Part shown: in pieces, positions 1 through 7,233 of the stretch
How the letters are laid out: each line of letters begins with the position of its first letter
Numbering within the stretch: position 1 is the stretch's first letter
Assembly: GCA_002385415.1 (NCBI GenBank)
Contig: DGDL01000003.1
Span: forward strand, 482-28,617
Direction of reading: 5' to 3'
Length of the DNA stretch: 28,136 bases
From: Clostridiales bacterium UBA3953
GTDB taxonomy: Bacteria > Bacillota > Clostridia > Oscillospirales > CAG-272
Notes under the pieces: generated by a model
Database searches by the model: none
What the model saw: only the letters and a program-made list of their open reading frames with translations
Told to the model about the DNA's origin: nothing
Made by a program: the position numbers and the translations under genes

Positions 1-16
1 TGTGTATAAGAGACAG
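1..16 (+). other. Nextera/Tn5 mosaic-end adapter remnant
   Basis: The first 16 bases, TGTGTATAAGAGACAG, are the inner part of the Tn5 mosaic end used in Nextera libraries. Read in the frame of the downstream gene they give the residues MYKRQ, a well-known adapter artefact at protein N-termini. They are library sequence, not genome, and the matching reverse complement closes the contig at the other end. Confidence 0.97.
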
Positions 17-340
17 CGCTCGTTCCGCACGCTGCGCAAGTTTATAATGAAAAACTCCGGCCCGCTCGGAATATCAAATCTCGAGTACGACGGCTGTTAT
101 TACATGACCTTCCGCATGGAGCGCGGCACGGGCTACGACGCTGTGCGGCTCTGGCACGACCTCATAAAAGAGCAGGGAGTGGACAAATACCTGCTCGTGC
201 AAAACACCGAGATACCGATGTTCGAAAAATTCGACGACCGCGTGCCTTTCGGTCTGCTGCGCAAAGCCTATGCAGAGGACAGGCTGCGCACCGACGAGCT
301 TGTGGAGCGGATAGAGCAGATTATGCGCGAATACCGGTAG
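17..340 (+). CDS. C-terminal fragment of an unidentified protein (5' truncated)
   Basis: This open frame enters from the contig edge and ends at TAG 338-340, leaving 107 residues of real protein. The GTG at position 2 and the first five residues are adapter-derived, so there is no genuine start here. The fragment is soluble and charged, with no membrane segment. It carries an aromatic N-terminal stretch (DGCYYMTFRMERG) and ends in a Lys/Arg/Glu-rich amphipathic helix (LVERIEQIMREYR). I do not recognise the family. The 160 bp before the methyltransferase holds an imperfect GC-rich inverted repeat (GTGCC near 341, GGCAC near 377) and no clear promoter, so transcription may continue into the methyltransferase. 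Confidence 0.7.
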   Translation, partial: RSFRTLRKFIMKNSGPLGISNLEYDGCYYMTFRMERGTGYDAVRLWHDLIKEQGVDKYLLVQNTEIPMFEKFDDRVPFGLLRKAYAEDRLRTDELVERIEQIMREYR

Positions 341-500
341 TGCCGGGCGTGCCAATATCGTTATAGCCGCAGAGGGCGGCACAATAAAATTTTGTTAACA
401 TATCACAGTAGAAATTTTTTCGCAAAAGTGGTATTCTATATTATATATTAGCTTTTCACCGCACGAATTCCGCAAGTTAAAACCACCGGAGAACAAAACA

Positions 501-1376
501 ATGGACAAAAAGCCAAACCTCGGCGGAAAGCCGCCGCTCGGCGTGCGCGTACTGCTTGCGATAAACAAGCGCTGCAGGCCCGTCCCGCATCCGTTCAACA
601 TGGCAAAAGACGGAGAAAAAACCTATGCCGAATGGCAGTTTGAGCGTGGGGCCGACACAATTGCGTGCTATGCGCCGAAATACAGCCAGCATGAGATGTT
701 CGAGGGCAAGCGCGTGCTCGATTTGGGCTGCGGCGCGGCGGGCAAAAGTCTTTATTATGTTTCGCTCGGCGCCGAGCGCGTCGTCGGTGTCGACGTTGTC
801 ACGCGCTATCAGCGCGAGGCAACCGAATTGGCACAGCGGCTCGGGTACGCGAGCTGGTTCCTTTTCCTGTGCGCCTCGGCCGACGACTTGCCGTATCCCG
901 ACGGCGTGTTCGACACCATAATGATGAACGACTTTATGGAGCACGTGCAAAAGCCGGAGGCGGTGCTGCGGGAAGCCTACCGGTTGCTTGCGCCCGGCGG
1001 GCGGATTTTCATAAATTTCCCGCCCTATGGCCATCCGTGGGGAGCGCATCTGTCCGACCTCATATATATACCGTGGGTGCACCGCTTCTTTTCGGAGCGC
1101 ACCCTGATAGCCGCATACAAAGAGCTGGCAAAAGGGCTGCCGGACGAAAAAGACCGAATCTCGCTGCGCTTTTCATACGACGAGCGCGGGCGCGAGCATA
1201 TAACATACATAAATAAAATGACGCTTGCGGGATTCAGACGGATTTTAGCAGGCCTTGACATCGAGCCCGCATATTATGCGGAAATACCCTTGCGCAAATG
1301 GCTTTTACCGCTTGCGCGATTCCCGCTGACGCGCGAGAGTTTCGTGCGTATGGCGGTGTGCGTTATCGAAAAATAA
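501..1376 (+). CDS. class I SAM-dependent methyltransferase (Methyltransf_11 type)
   Basis: A 291-residue soluble protein with a Rossmann-fold SAM domain. Motif I is RVLDLGCGAAGKS (residues 71-83), the acidic residue ending the second strand lies in VVGVDVV (about 98), and the post-motif signature MNDFMEHVQKPEAVLREAYR followed by LLAPGGRIFIN (142-172) is typical of Methyltransf_11 enzymes. The segment FPPYGHPWGAHLSDLIYIPW (173-192) recurs in methyltransferases associated with surface polysaccharides; that link is from general knowledge and does not identify the substrate. The start at ATG 501 is preceded by GGAGAA at 488-493. It lies 27 bp upstream of argS on the same strand, so co-transcription is likely. 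Substrate unknown. Confidence 0.88.
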   Translation: MDKKPNLGGKPPLGVRVLLAINKRCRPVPHPFNMAKDGEKTYAEWQFERGADTIACYAPKYSQHEMFEGKRVLDLGCGAAGKSLYYVSLGAERVVGVDVVTRYQREATELAQRLGYASWFLFLCASADDLPYPDGVFDTIMMNDFMEHVQKPEAVLREAYRLLAPGGRIFINFPPYGHPWGAHLSDLIYIPWVHRFFSERTLIAAYKELAKGLPDEKDRISLRFSYDERGREHITYINKMTLAGFRRILAGLDIEPAYYAEIPLRKWLLPLARFPLTRESFVRMAVCVIEK

Positions 1377-1403
1377 AAAAATAAGTGATAGACGGAGATA
1401 AAG

Positions 1404-3128
1404 ATGCAGCAGCTTAAAAGACGGCTCGCGGACGCAATAATATCGGCGCTCGACGGCGCCGGTGCGGCCCACGGGCAAACGACAGATTCAATAATAGACA
1501 TGCTCGAGTATCCGCCGGACCCGGAGCTGGGCGAGCTTTCCTTTCCATGCTTCAAGCTCAGCCGCGCGCTGCGCAAGGCACCGCCGGCGATTGCCGCCGA
1601 GCTTGCCGAAAAACTGCAGTGCGGCGATATCGCACAGCCGCATCAGGCGGGCGGATACCTGAACTTCAAAGTTTCGCCCGAGTATTTCACCCGCGGGGTC
1701 ATACCCAAAATCATCGCGGAGGGCGACGGTTACGGCAGAACGAACGAGGGCGAAGGCAAAACCATAGTGCTCGACTACTCGTCCCCCAACATCGCAAAGC
1801 CCTTTCATCTCGGACACCTCGGCACCACGGTGATAGGACATTCGCTGCGGCTGCTGCACGAATTCCGGGGCTTCAAATGTATATCGGTAAACCATCTCGG
1901 CGACTGGGGCACCTCGCTCGGCAAGCAGATAGCGGCGTATAAGCTGTGGGGCTCGCGCGAGCAGGTTGAGAGCGGCGGCGTCGACGAGCTTGTGTCGCTG
2001 TATGTGCGCTTCCACGAGGAGGCGGAGCGCGACGAGTCGCTTTGGGAGCGCGCGCGCCGCGAGTTTGCGCTGCTCGAGGGCGGCGATCCCGAAAATACCG
2101 AGCTTTGGAAGTGGTTTATAGACCTTTCGATAGAGGAGTATAAGAAAACCTACGCACAGCTCGGCATAGAGTTTGACTATTATCTCGGCGAAAGCTTTTA
2201 TTCGGACAAAATGGATGAGCAGGTCAACCTTATGCGCGAAAAGGGGCTGCTCAAAATAGACGACGGCGCCTCGATTGTCGACCTTTCGGAGCACAACATG
2301 CCGCCCTGCCTGATACTCAAGCGCGACGGCACGACGCTTTATCCCACGCGCGACATCGCGGCCGCGGTTTACCGCTACAACACCTTCAATTTCGACCGCT
2401 GTATATATGTCACGTCGGCAGGGCAAAGCCTGCATTTTGCCCAGTGGTTCAAAGTCGTCGAGCTGATGGGCTATCCATGGGCAGACCGGCTCGTCCATGT
2501 GCCATACGGCACTATGTCGGTAGGCGGCGCAAAACTTGGCACACGCAGCGGCAACACTATATTACTCAAAGAGCTGTTTAAGCTCTCAATCGACAAAGTC
2601 AAAGAAATAATGGCAGAAAAAAACGCCGAGCTTGAGGACTCGGACAAAATCGCGGAGGATGTCGGCGTCGGCGCCATAGTGTTCGGCTATCTTTTAAACA
2701 GCCGCATAAAGGACATCAGCTTCGATTTGCAGGAGGCGCTCAACTTCGACGGCAACACCGGCCCCTATGCCCAATACACCTACGCGCGCACCTGCAGCGT
2801 GCTTGCCAAAGCGGCTGAGGCCGGCTACGGTGCAGAGGCATTCACAGGCGAGTTTGCGCCAAACGAGGCCGAGTTTGAGCTTGCAAAGACCCTTTCGCTG
2901 TTTGGCGAGAAGGTCGACGATGCGCTTGCATCGTATGAGCCTTCGATAGTCGTCCGCTATATACTCGATATATGCGCGTCGTTTAACAGGTTCTACAACA
3001 GCTGCCGCATACTCGGCGCGGAAAACGACGATATGGTGCGGTTCAGGCTCGGGCTTGTGCGCGCCACGAACATCACGCTTAAAAACGCGTTGCACCTTGT
3101 GTGCATGAGAACCCCCACAAAGATTTAA
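1404..3128 (+). CDS. argS: arginyl-tRNA synthetase
   Basis: A 574-residue class I synthetase that charges tRNA-Arg with arginine using ATP in the cytosol. The N-terminal Add-1 domain is followed by the catalytic core with SSPNIAKPFHLGHLG (126-140), in which HLGH is the HIGH signature. MSVGGAKLGTRSGN, about residue 371, sits where other class I enzymes carry KMSKS; ArgRS commonly lacks a standard KMSKS. The DALR anticodon-binding domain shows NFDGNTGPYAQYTYAR and a helical C-terminus. The C-terminal residues (LVCMRTPTKI) differ from the more usual LLGIEAPE-type ending, with an otherwise full length. SD GGAGA at 1394-1398. yebC follows after 18 bp, so argS-yebC is probably co-transcribed. The 27-bp gap upstream leaves no room for a T-box. 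A tRNA-Arg(CCG) lies in the same window. Confidence 0.97.
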   Translation: MQQLKRRLADAIISALDGAGAAHGQTTDSIIDMLEYPPDPELGELSFPCFKLSRALRKAPPAIAAELAEKLQCGDIAQPHQAGGYLNFKVSPEYFTRGVIPKIIAEGDGYGRTNEGEGKTIVLDYSSPNIAKPFHLGHLGTTVIGHSLRLLHEFRGFKCISVNHLGDWGTSLGKQIAAYKLWGSREQVESGGVDELVSLYVRFHEEAERDESLWERARREFALLEGGDPENTELWKWFIDLSIEEYKKTYAQLGIEFDYYLGESFYSDKMDEQVNLMREKGLLKIDDGASIVDLSEHNMPPCLILKRDGTTLYPTRDIAAAVYRYNTFNFDRCIYVTSAGQSLHFAQWFKVVELMGYPWADRLVHVPYGTMSVGGAKLGTRSGNTILLKELFKLSIDKVKEIMAEKNAELEDSDKIAEDVGVGAIVFGYLLNSRIKDISFDLQEALNFDGNTGPYAQYTYARTCSVLAKAAEAGYGAEAFTGEFAPNEAEFELAKTLSLFGEKVDDALASYEPSIVVRYILDICASFNRFYNSCRILGAENDDMVRFRLGLVRATNITLKNALHLVCMRTPTKI

Positions 3129-3146
3129 AAAAAGAGGTACAGTCCA

Positions 3147-3872
3147 ATGGCCGGGCACAGTAAATGGAAAAATATTATGCATAAAAAACAGCGGACCGAC
3201 GCAAAACGCGCATCGCTGTTTACCAAAATAGGCAGGGAAATTTCGATCGCTATTCGCAGCGGAGGGCCGGACCCCAGCACCAATGCGAAACTGCGCGAGC
3301 TTATCGCAAAGGCTAAATCACACAATGTTCCAAACGAGAACATAGAACGCATCATCAAAAAAGCGACCGGCGGCGATGCCGAAAATTACGAGGAAATCAT
3401 ATACGAGGGATATGGCCCGGGCGGAGTTGCGGTTATAGTGGCAACCGCAACCGATAACCGCAACCGCACAAGCGGCGATTTGCGCCATCTTTTCGACAAA
3501 TACGGCGGCAATCTCGGCACAACAGGCTGTGTGAGCTATCTTTTCACCGACAAGGGAGTTATCTTTATCGAGCGCAAGGGCGAAATCGACGAAGACGGGC
3601 TGATGGAGTGCGCGCTTGAAGCCGGTGCGGAAGATTTTATCACCGATGACGAGGATGTCTTCGAAATTCGCACCGAGCCGGAAAATCTCTACAATGTGCG
3701 TGACGCGCTTGCCGCCTCAGGATATGAAATAGCCTCGGCCGAGCAGGATAAAATCCCTTCGGTATACGTTGCGCTGTCAGATCCCGACCATGTTAAAATG
3801 ATGGAAACGCTGCTTGAAAAGCTCGATGACAACGACGACGTTCAGGAAGTTTACCACAACTGGGAAAACTGA
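3147..3872 (+). CDS. yebC: YebC/PmpR (TACO1-like) family protein
   Basis: A 241-residue protein opening with the family hallmark MAGHSKWKNIMHKKQRTDAK, followed by IGREISIAIRSGGPDP and NENIERIIKKATGG, the standard N-terminal helical domain. The central and C-terminal alpha/beta domains contain YEEIIYEGYGPGGVAVIVAT and end VQEVYHNWEN, matching family length. The family was long annotated as transcriptional regulators; more recent work links YebC/TACO1 proteins to relief of ribosome stalling at proline-rich stretches. Position directly after a tRNA synthetase fits a translation role, but that is inference. GAGGT lies about 8 nt before the ATG. A strong intrinsic terminator follows the stop codon. 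Confidence 0.96.
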   Translation: MAGHSKWKNIMHKKQRTDAKRASLFTKIGREISIAIRSGGPDPSTNAKLRELIAKAKSHNVPNENIERIIKKATGGDAENYEEIIYEGYGPGGVAVIVATATDNRNRTSGDLRHLFDKYGGNLGTTGCVSYLFTDKGVIFIERKGEIDEDGLMECALEAGAEDFITDDEDVFEIRTEPENLYNVRDALAASGYEIASAEQDKIPSVYVALSDPDHVKMMETLLEKLDDNDDVQEVYHNWEN

Positions 3873-3895
3873 ATTTGGGTTGAAAAGTTATGCTA

Positions 3896-3934
3896 AAAAA
3901 CAGGGCACGAACGGCATGTTCGCGCCCTGTTTTT
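3896..3934 (+). terminator. intrinsic terminator after yebC
   Basis: AAAAACAGGGC (3896-3906) pairs perfectly with GCCCTGTTTTT (3924-3934). Inside it CGAAC (908-912) pairs with GTTCG (918-922), giving a long stem that ends in a T run. It lies 24 bp past the yebC stop and closes the methyltransferase-argS-yebC unit. Confidence 0.92.
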
Positions 3935-4133
3935 GTTTTACTTAAAAGATATTGAAACAATTGCAAGAGTGCAGGGTAAATCTTTGCTATAAAAATTATT
4001 TATATGGATAACTAAACATCCGGCCATATCGGCAAAGCATACCGAGCCGGGCGGCAGAATTGCTGCATAAACTATTGCCAAACCGCCACAATTAAAGTAT
4101 AATAATAAGTAATCTTACCACCTTTCACCGCGT
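3935..4133. other. non-coding gap between yebC and ackA with a cryptic minus-strand frame
   Basis: About 200 bp between two convergent terminators. No gene with a good start was found. On the minus strand a 58-codon frame is open from about 4120 to the stop at 3938-3940 and reads YAAILPPGSVCFADMAGC and INNFYSKDLPCTLAIVSI. It has no ATG near its beginning and no Shine-Dalgarno. It is either chance or an eroded or repeat-derived fragment. Confidence 0.35.
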
Positions 4134-4158
4134 AAAAAACGGGGGGCATTCGCCCCCC
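4134..4158 (-). terminator. intrinsic terminator of ackA
   Basis: Read on the minus strand, GGGGGGC and GCCCCCC form a perfect 7-bp GC stem around a 4-nt loop (plus-strand arms 4141-4147 and 4152-4158). It is followed on the minus strand by G and then six T's (plus-strand A's 4134-4139). It lies just beyond the ackA stop. Confidence 0.93.
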
Positions 4159-4166
4159 AGATTCAC

Positions 4167-5390
4167 TTATAGGTTTTTGCCGCCGCCTATTACAACCGAC
4201 TCTGTTTCGAGAGCTATCATAAGCTCCTCGTTTGTCGGGATAACATATACCTGCACCTTTGAACGGTCGTTTGAAACCCGGACAATGTTGGGCTGGTGGT
4301 GAGTTTCGGCGTTGACCTCTTCGTCAAGCTCGATTCCGAAATAGCTCATATCCTTGCAAACACGAGAGCGCAGCTCGGGGTTGTTTTCGCCCATGCCCGC
4401 GGTAAACACGATAGCGTCGAGACCGTTCATCGCGGCGGTATACATGCCGATATATCTCTTTATCTGATATGCCATCATATTGGCGGTGATCCATGCGCGC
4501 TTGTTGCCTTCCAAAATTGCCGCTTCGATGTCACGGCTGTCGGACGAGATGCCCGAAACGCCGAGAAAACCGCATTCGTTGTTCATATAATCGCGCATGC
4601 GGTCGGGATCAAAGCCTTCAGCTTTCATGATGAAAGTTACGATGGCGGGGTCAATTGTACCGCAGCGGGTGCCCATCATGATGCCTTCAAGCGGTGTAAA
4701 GCCCATCGAGGTGTCGATGCACTTTCCGCCTTTGACAGCCGAAATCGACGAGCCGTTGCCGATGTGGCAGGTGATAATCTTGGTTTCTTCGACAGGTTTG
4801 TCCAGAAGCTTTATCATTTCCCGAGCAACGAAATGGTGAGAGGTACCGTGCGCGCCATAGCGGCGGATGTGGTATTTTTCTGCCATGTCATAAGAGATGG
4901 CATACCGCCACGCGACCTCGGGCATGGTGGTGTGGAATGCGGTGTCAAAAACAAGCACCTGGGGGATACCGGGCATTGCCTTCAGGCAACCTTCGATACC
5001 CATCAGGTGTCCGGGGGTGTGCAGTGGCGCAAAATCCACGCAAAGCCTCAGTTTTTCGACAACCCCATTGGTAACAAGGCTGCTTTCACTAAAGTAGGGG
5101 CCACCGTGAACGACCCGGTGACCTACCGCTTCGATTTCGGAAATGTCAGAAATGCAGCCGACCTCGGGGTCAAGCAGCGTCTTTATGACCAGCTTGATTG
5201 CGTCGGCATGGTCTTTGATTTCCAGCGAACGAGTGATTTTTTCGCCTTCCTCACCGAGCCTGTGCTCGATTTGGCTTCCGGCCATGCCGATACGTTCGCA
5301 AATGCCTTTTGCAGCAACAACTCGGGTCGATGTGTCGAGCAGCTGATATTTAAGCGATGAGCTGCCCGCGTTGACGACAAGTACTTTCAT
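4167..5390 (-). CDS. ackA: acetate kinase
   Basis: A 407-residue cytosolic ASKHA-fold enzyme that interconverts acetate + ATP and acetyl phosphate + ADP; in fermenters it normally makes ATP and acetate. Visible family signatures: NAGSSSLKYQL from residue 7, GHRVVHGG with substrate-binding Arg92, VLVFDTAFHTTMP with catalytic Asp149, RRYGAHGTSHHF with His181, the nucleotide motif CHIGNGSSISAV (208-219), TSMGFTPLEGIMMGTRCG with Arg242, and TAGMGENN near the C-terminus. Length matches the family. SD AGGAGT lies 10 nt upstream of the ATG, slightly far. No phosphotransacetylase gene is in the window. It has its own promoter and terminator and is divergent from tmcAL. Confidence 0.98.
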   Translation of the reverse strand: MKVLVVNAGSSSLKYQLLDTSTRVVAAKGICERIGMAGSQIEHRLGEEGEKITRSLEIKDHADAIKLVIKTLLDPEVGCISDISEIEAVGHRVVHGGPYFSESSLVTNGVVEKLRLCVDFAPLHTPGHLMGIEGCLKAMPGIPQVLVFDTAFHTTMPEVAWRYAISYDMAEKYHIRRYGAHGTSHHFVAREMIKLLDKPVEETKIITCHIGNGSSISAVKGGKCIDTSMGFTPLEGIMMGTRCGTIDPAIVTFIMKAEGFDPDRMRDYMNNECGFLGVSGISSDSRDIEAAILEGNKRAWITANMMAYQIKRYIGMYTAAMNGLDAIVFTAGMGENNPELRSRVCKDMSYFGIELDEEVNAETHHQPNIVRVSNDRSKVQVYVIPTNEELMIALETESVVIGGGKNL

Positions 5391-5431
5391 TAAAGAAGAT
5401 ACTCCTTAATTTTCACAACAATACTGGTGTT

Positions 5432-5460
5432 ATTATAATATATTTTTTGTGATTGTGCAA
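5432..5460 (-). promoter_or_regulatory. sigma-A promoter for ackA
   Basis: On the minus strand TTGCAC (plus 5455-5460), a 17-bp AT-rich spacer and TATAAT (plus 5432-5437) form a near-consensus promoter. Predicted initiation is near 5425, about 35 nt upstream of the ackA start. Confidence 0.8.
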
Positions 5461-5500
5461 TACGGTGTTATAAATTTCATGGCAAATATATAAAAAACAC

Positions 5501-6712
5501 ATGATTTATGCAGCAATTATATGTGAATATAATCCTTTCCATATCGGACATCTGCGCCAGATTGAGCTTTTACGGCGGCGTCTCGGAAAAGATGTGGTAA
5601 TAACCGGAATAATGAGCGGCAACTATGTTCAGCGCGGGGAGCTTGCCTCGGCGCCGAAATACGAACGCGCGGCGGTCGCCGTCAGATACGGCTGCGACCT
5701 TGTGCTCGAGCTACCCCATCCGTGGTCATGCTCGAGCGCGGAGTTTTTCGCGCGGGCGGGCGTGCGGCTCGTCCATGCGCTGGGCGTATTCGATGTACTT
5801 TGCTTCGGCTGCGAAAGCCTGCCGGCCGATGTGTCGGTGCCCGAATCGGCGGTCGGAAGCCTCGACTACACGCCCGAGGAGGCAGCCGTGATTGCCCGCT
5901 TCCGCGAGTATCTTGAGCGCCGGCGGGAGCTTGATTTGCCCATGCTGCCCGAGAGGGCGGGCAGCTCTAAACTGCGCGCCGCCGAGGAGCATTACAGGGC
6001 AAAGTATGGCCCGGACGCGTTTTTCCCGACCTCTCCAAACGACATACTTGCCGCGGAGTATATAGACGCGCTGGACAGCGCCGGCTCGACCGTCCTGCCG
6101 CTGCCGCTGCCGCGCTTAAAGGGACTGTCTGCCACTGCCTCACGCGCGGCGTGGGAGCGCGGCGACATAGATACACTCGAGCGGCTTGTGCCCGCGGCAA
6201 TGCTCGAGCTTTGCAAATCGCGCGGCGCGCCGGTATCGTCGGAGAATTTCGGAATTGCGCTGCCGATGCACTTCAGGCTCGCAGATACGGAGCAGCTTGC
6301 GCGCTGCTGCGATGCCGACGGCGGGCTTGCCGAGCGGCTTTGCAAGGCGGCAAAAGAGAGTACCTCACCGTCGCAGCTTTACAAGCGGGCCGCGGCAAAG
6401 CACCTGACTGCCGCGAAAATCCGTCGGGCAGCTCTAAACTGCCTTTTCGGTGTGACCTATGACGAGGTAAGCGCGCCGCCGCCCTATACATTGCTGCTTG
6501 CGGCAAATTCGCGCGGGACGGCGCTGCTGCGCAGGATAAAAAAACGCTCGCAGGTGCCGGTCGTCACAAAACCTGCCGACTATCGGCAGCTTTCGGTCGA
6601 GGCTGCGCGCGCATTTGGGCGCAGCCTGCGCGCCGACGGGGTTTACATGCTCGCATGCGGAGACAGCGGCAACCCCATCAAAATGTCGCCATTTATACTG
6701 CAGGACAGCTGA
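5501..6712 (+). CDS. tmcAL: tRNA(Met) cytidine acetate ligase TmcAL (YlbM)
   Basis: A 403-residue nucleotidyltransferase-superfamily protein. In Bacillus, TmcAL uses acetate and ATP, via acetyl-adenylate, to make N4-acetylcytidine at the wobble position of elongator tRNA-Met. The N-terminus AAIICEYNPFHIGHLRQI carries the HIGH-type motif at residues 15-18. Further family segments are ITGIMSGNYVQRGELAS, FPTSPNDILAAEYIDAL and LPRLKGLSATASRAAWERGD. The start agrees with homologues, but I see no Shine-Dalgarno before ATG 5501. A weak promoter candidate, TTGTGA and TATAAA with a 16-bp spacer, would put initiation near 5482, giving a very short leader. Divergent from ackA; both proteins consume or make acetate. 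Confidence 0.93.
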   Translation: MIYAAIICEYNPFHIGHLRQIELLRRRLGKDVVITGIMSGNYVQRGELASAPKYERAAVAVRYGCDLVLELPHPWSCSSAEFFARAGVRLVHALGVFDVLCFGCESLPADVSVPESAVGSLDYTPEEAAVIARFREYLERRRELDLPMLPERAGSSKLRAAEEHYRAKYGPDAFFPTSPNDILAAEYIDALDSAGSTVLPLPLPRLKGLSATASRAAWERGDIDTLERLVPAAMLELCKSRGAPVSSENFGIALPMHFRLADTEQLARCCDADGGLAERLCKAAKESTSPSQLYKRAAAKHLTAAKIRRAALNCLFGVTYDEVSAPPPYTLLLAANSRGTALLRRIKKRSQVPVVTKPADYRQLSVEAARAFGRSLRADGVYMLACGDSGNPIKMSPFILQDS

Positions 6713-6769
6713 TATACCTTAGCGTATAGTTTGCGCCTATAACGCCATGGGCTTTTGTGGGGTGAGTTT

Positions 6770-7219
6770 ATGCAGGGCGAAAAACCGGTGGAAAAACGCA
6801 ATTTCCAAATTAGTTATAGACAGGCATCGATATTTTTAGTCGCGGCGGTGCTGTATTTTGCGCTGCTTTGCCTGTTCCCGGTGGCTTTGGTGCACGGAGC
6901 GGGCACAGCCGCAGGCTTTGCGGCAAAGGGGCTTGAGGGTGGCGCACAGATAGCGGCGCTTGCGCTTGCCGGTCTCGCCGGTGCGCAGGTGACCCCCCAA
7001 TTTGCGCTGTGCGCGGCGTCGGCCGCCGTGTGCGCTATACTTTTGACCGCGAGACGCAGCTTGCAATCGGCTGCAGTGCGCCGGTCGCTTGCCGTACTCG
7101 CGGCGCTTGTTACCATAGCCGGGCTTGCTCTGTCGGCATGGCGGTGCAAAATCAACGGCGTGCCGCTCGGAACATTTGCCGCGATACTTTCGGATCTGCT
7201 GAAAAGCGGTATATTATAA
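6770..7219 (+). CDS. small hypothetical integral membrane protein
   Basis: I do not recognise this 149-residue protein. I chose ATG 6770 over a TTG at 6755 because GGGGTGAG (6759-6766) sits just in front of it. A short basic N-terminus (MQGEKPVEKRNFQISYRQ) is followed by a clear membrane helix (FLVAAVLYFALLCLFPVALV). At least two more hydrophobic, alanine-rich stretches follow (residues about 45-90 and 100-120), so three or four membrane spans. The C-terminus is short (FAAILSDLLKSGIL). It ends 14 bp before the ceramidase-like lipoprotein, whose ribosome site lies in that gap, so the two are probably co-expressed and may act together at the membrane. That functional link is inference. Confidence 0.75.
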   Translation: MQGEKPVEKRNFQISYRQASIFLVAAVLYFALLCLFPVALVHGAGTAAGFAAKGLEGGAQIAALALAGLAGAQVTPQFALCAASAAVCAILLTARRSLQSAAVRRSLAVLAALVTIAGLALSAWRCKINGVPLGTFAAILSDLLKSGIL

Positions 7220-7233
7220 AACGGGAGGAGAAA

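Noticed and set aside
2..16. GTG start and N-terminal MYKRQ of the first frame
   Set aside because: These residues are translated adapter, not protein; the real gene is truncated.
4296..5360. 354-codon plus-strand frame
   Set aside because: Antisense shadow of ackA, whose family motifs are unambiguous.
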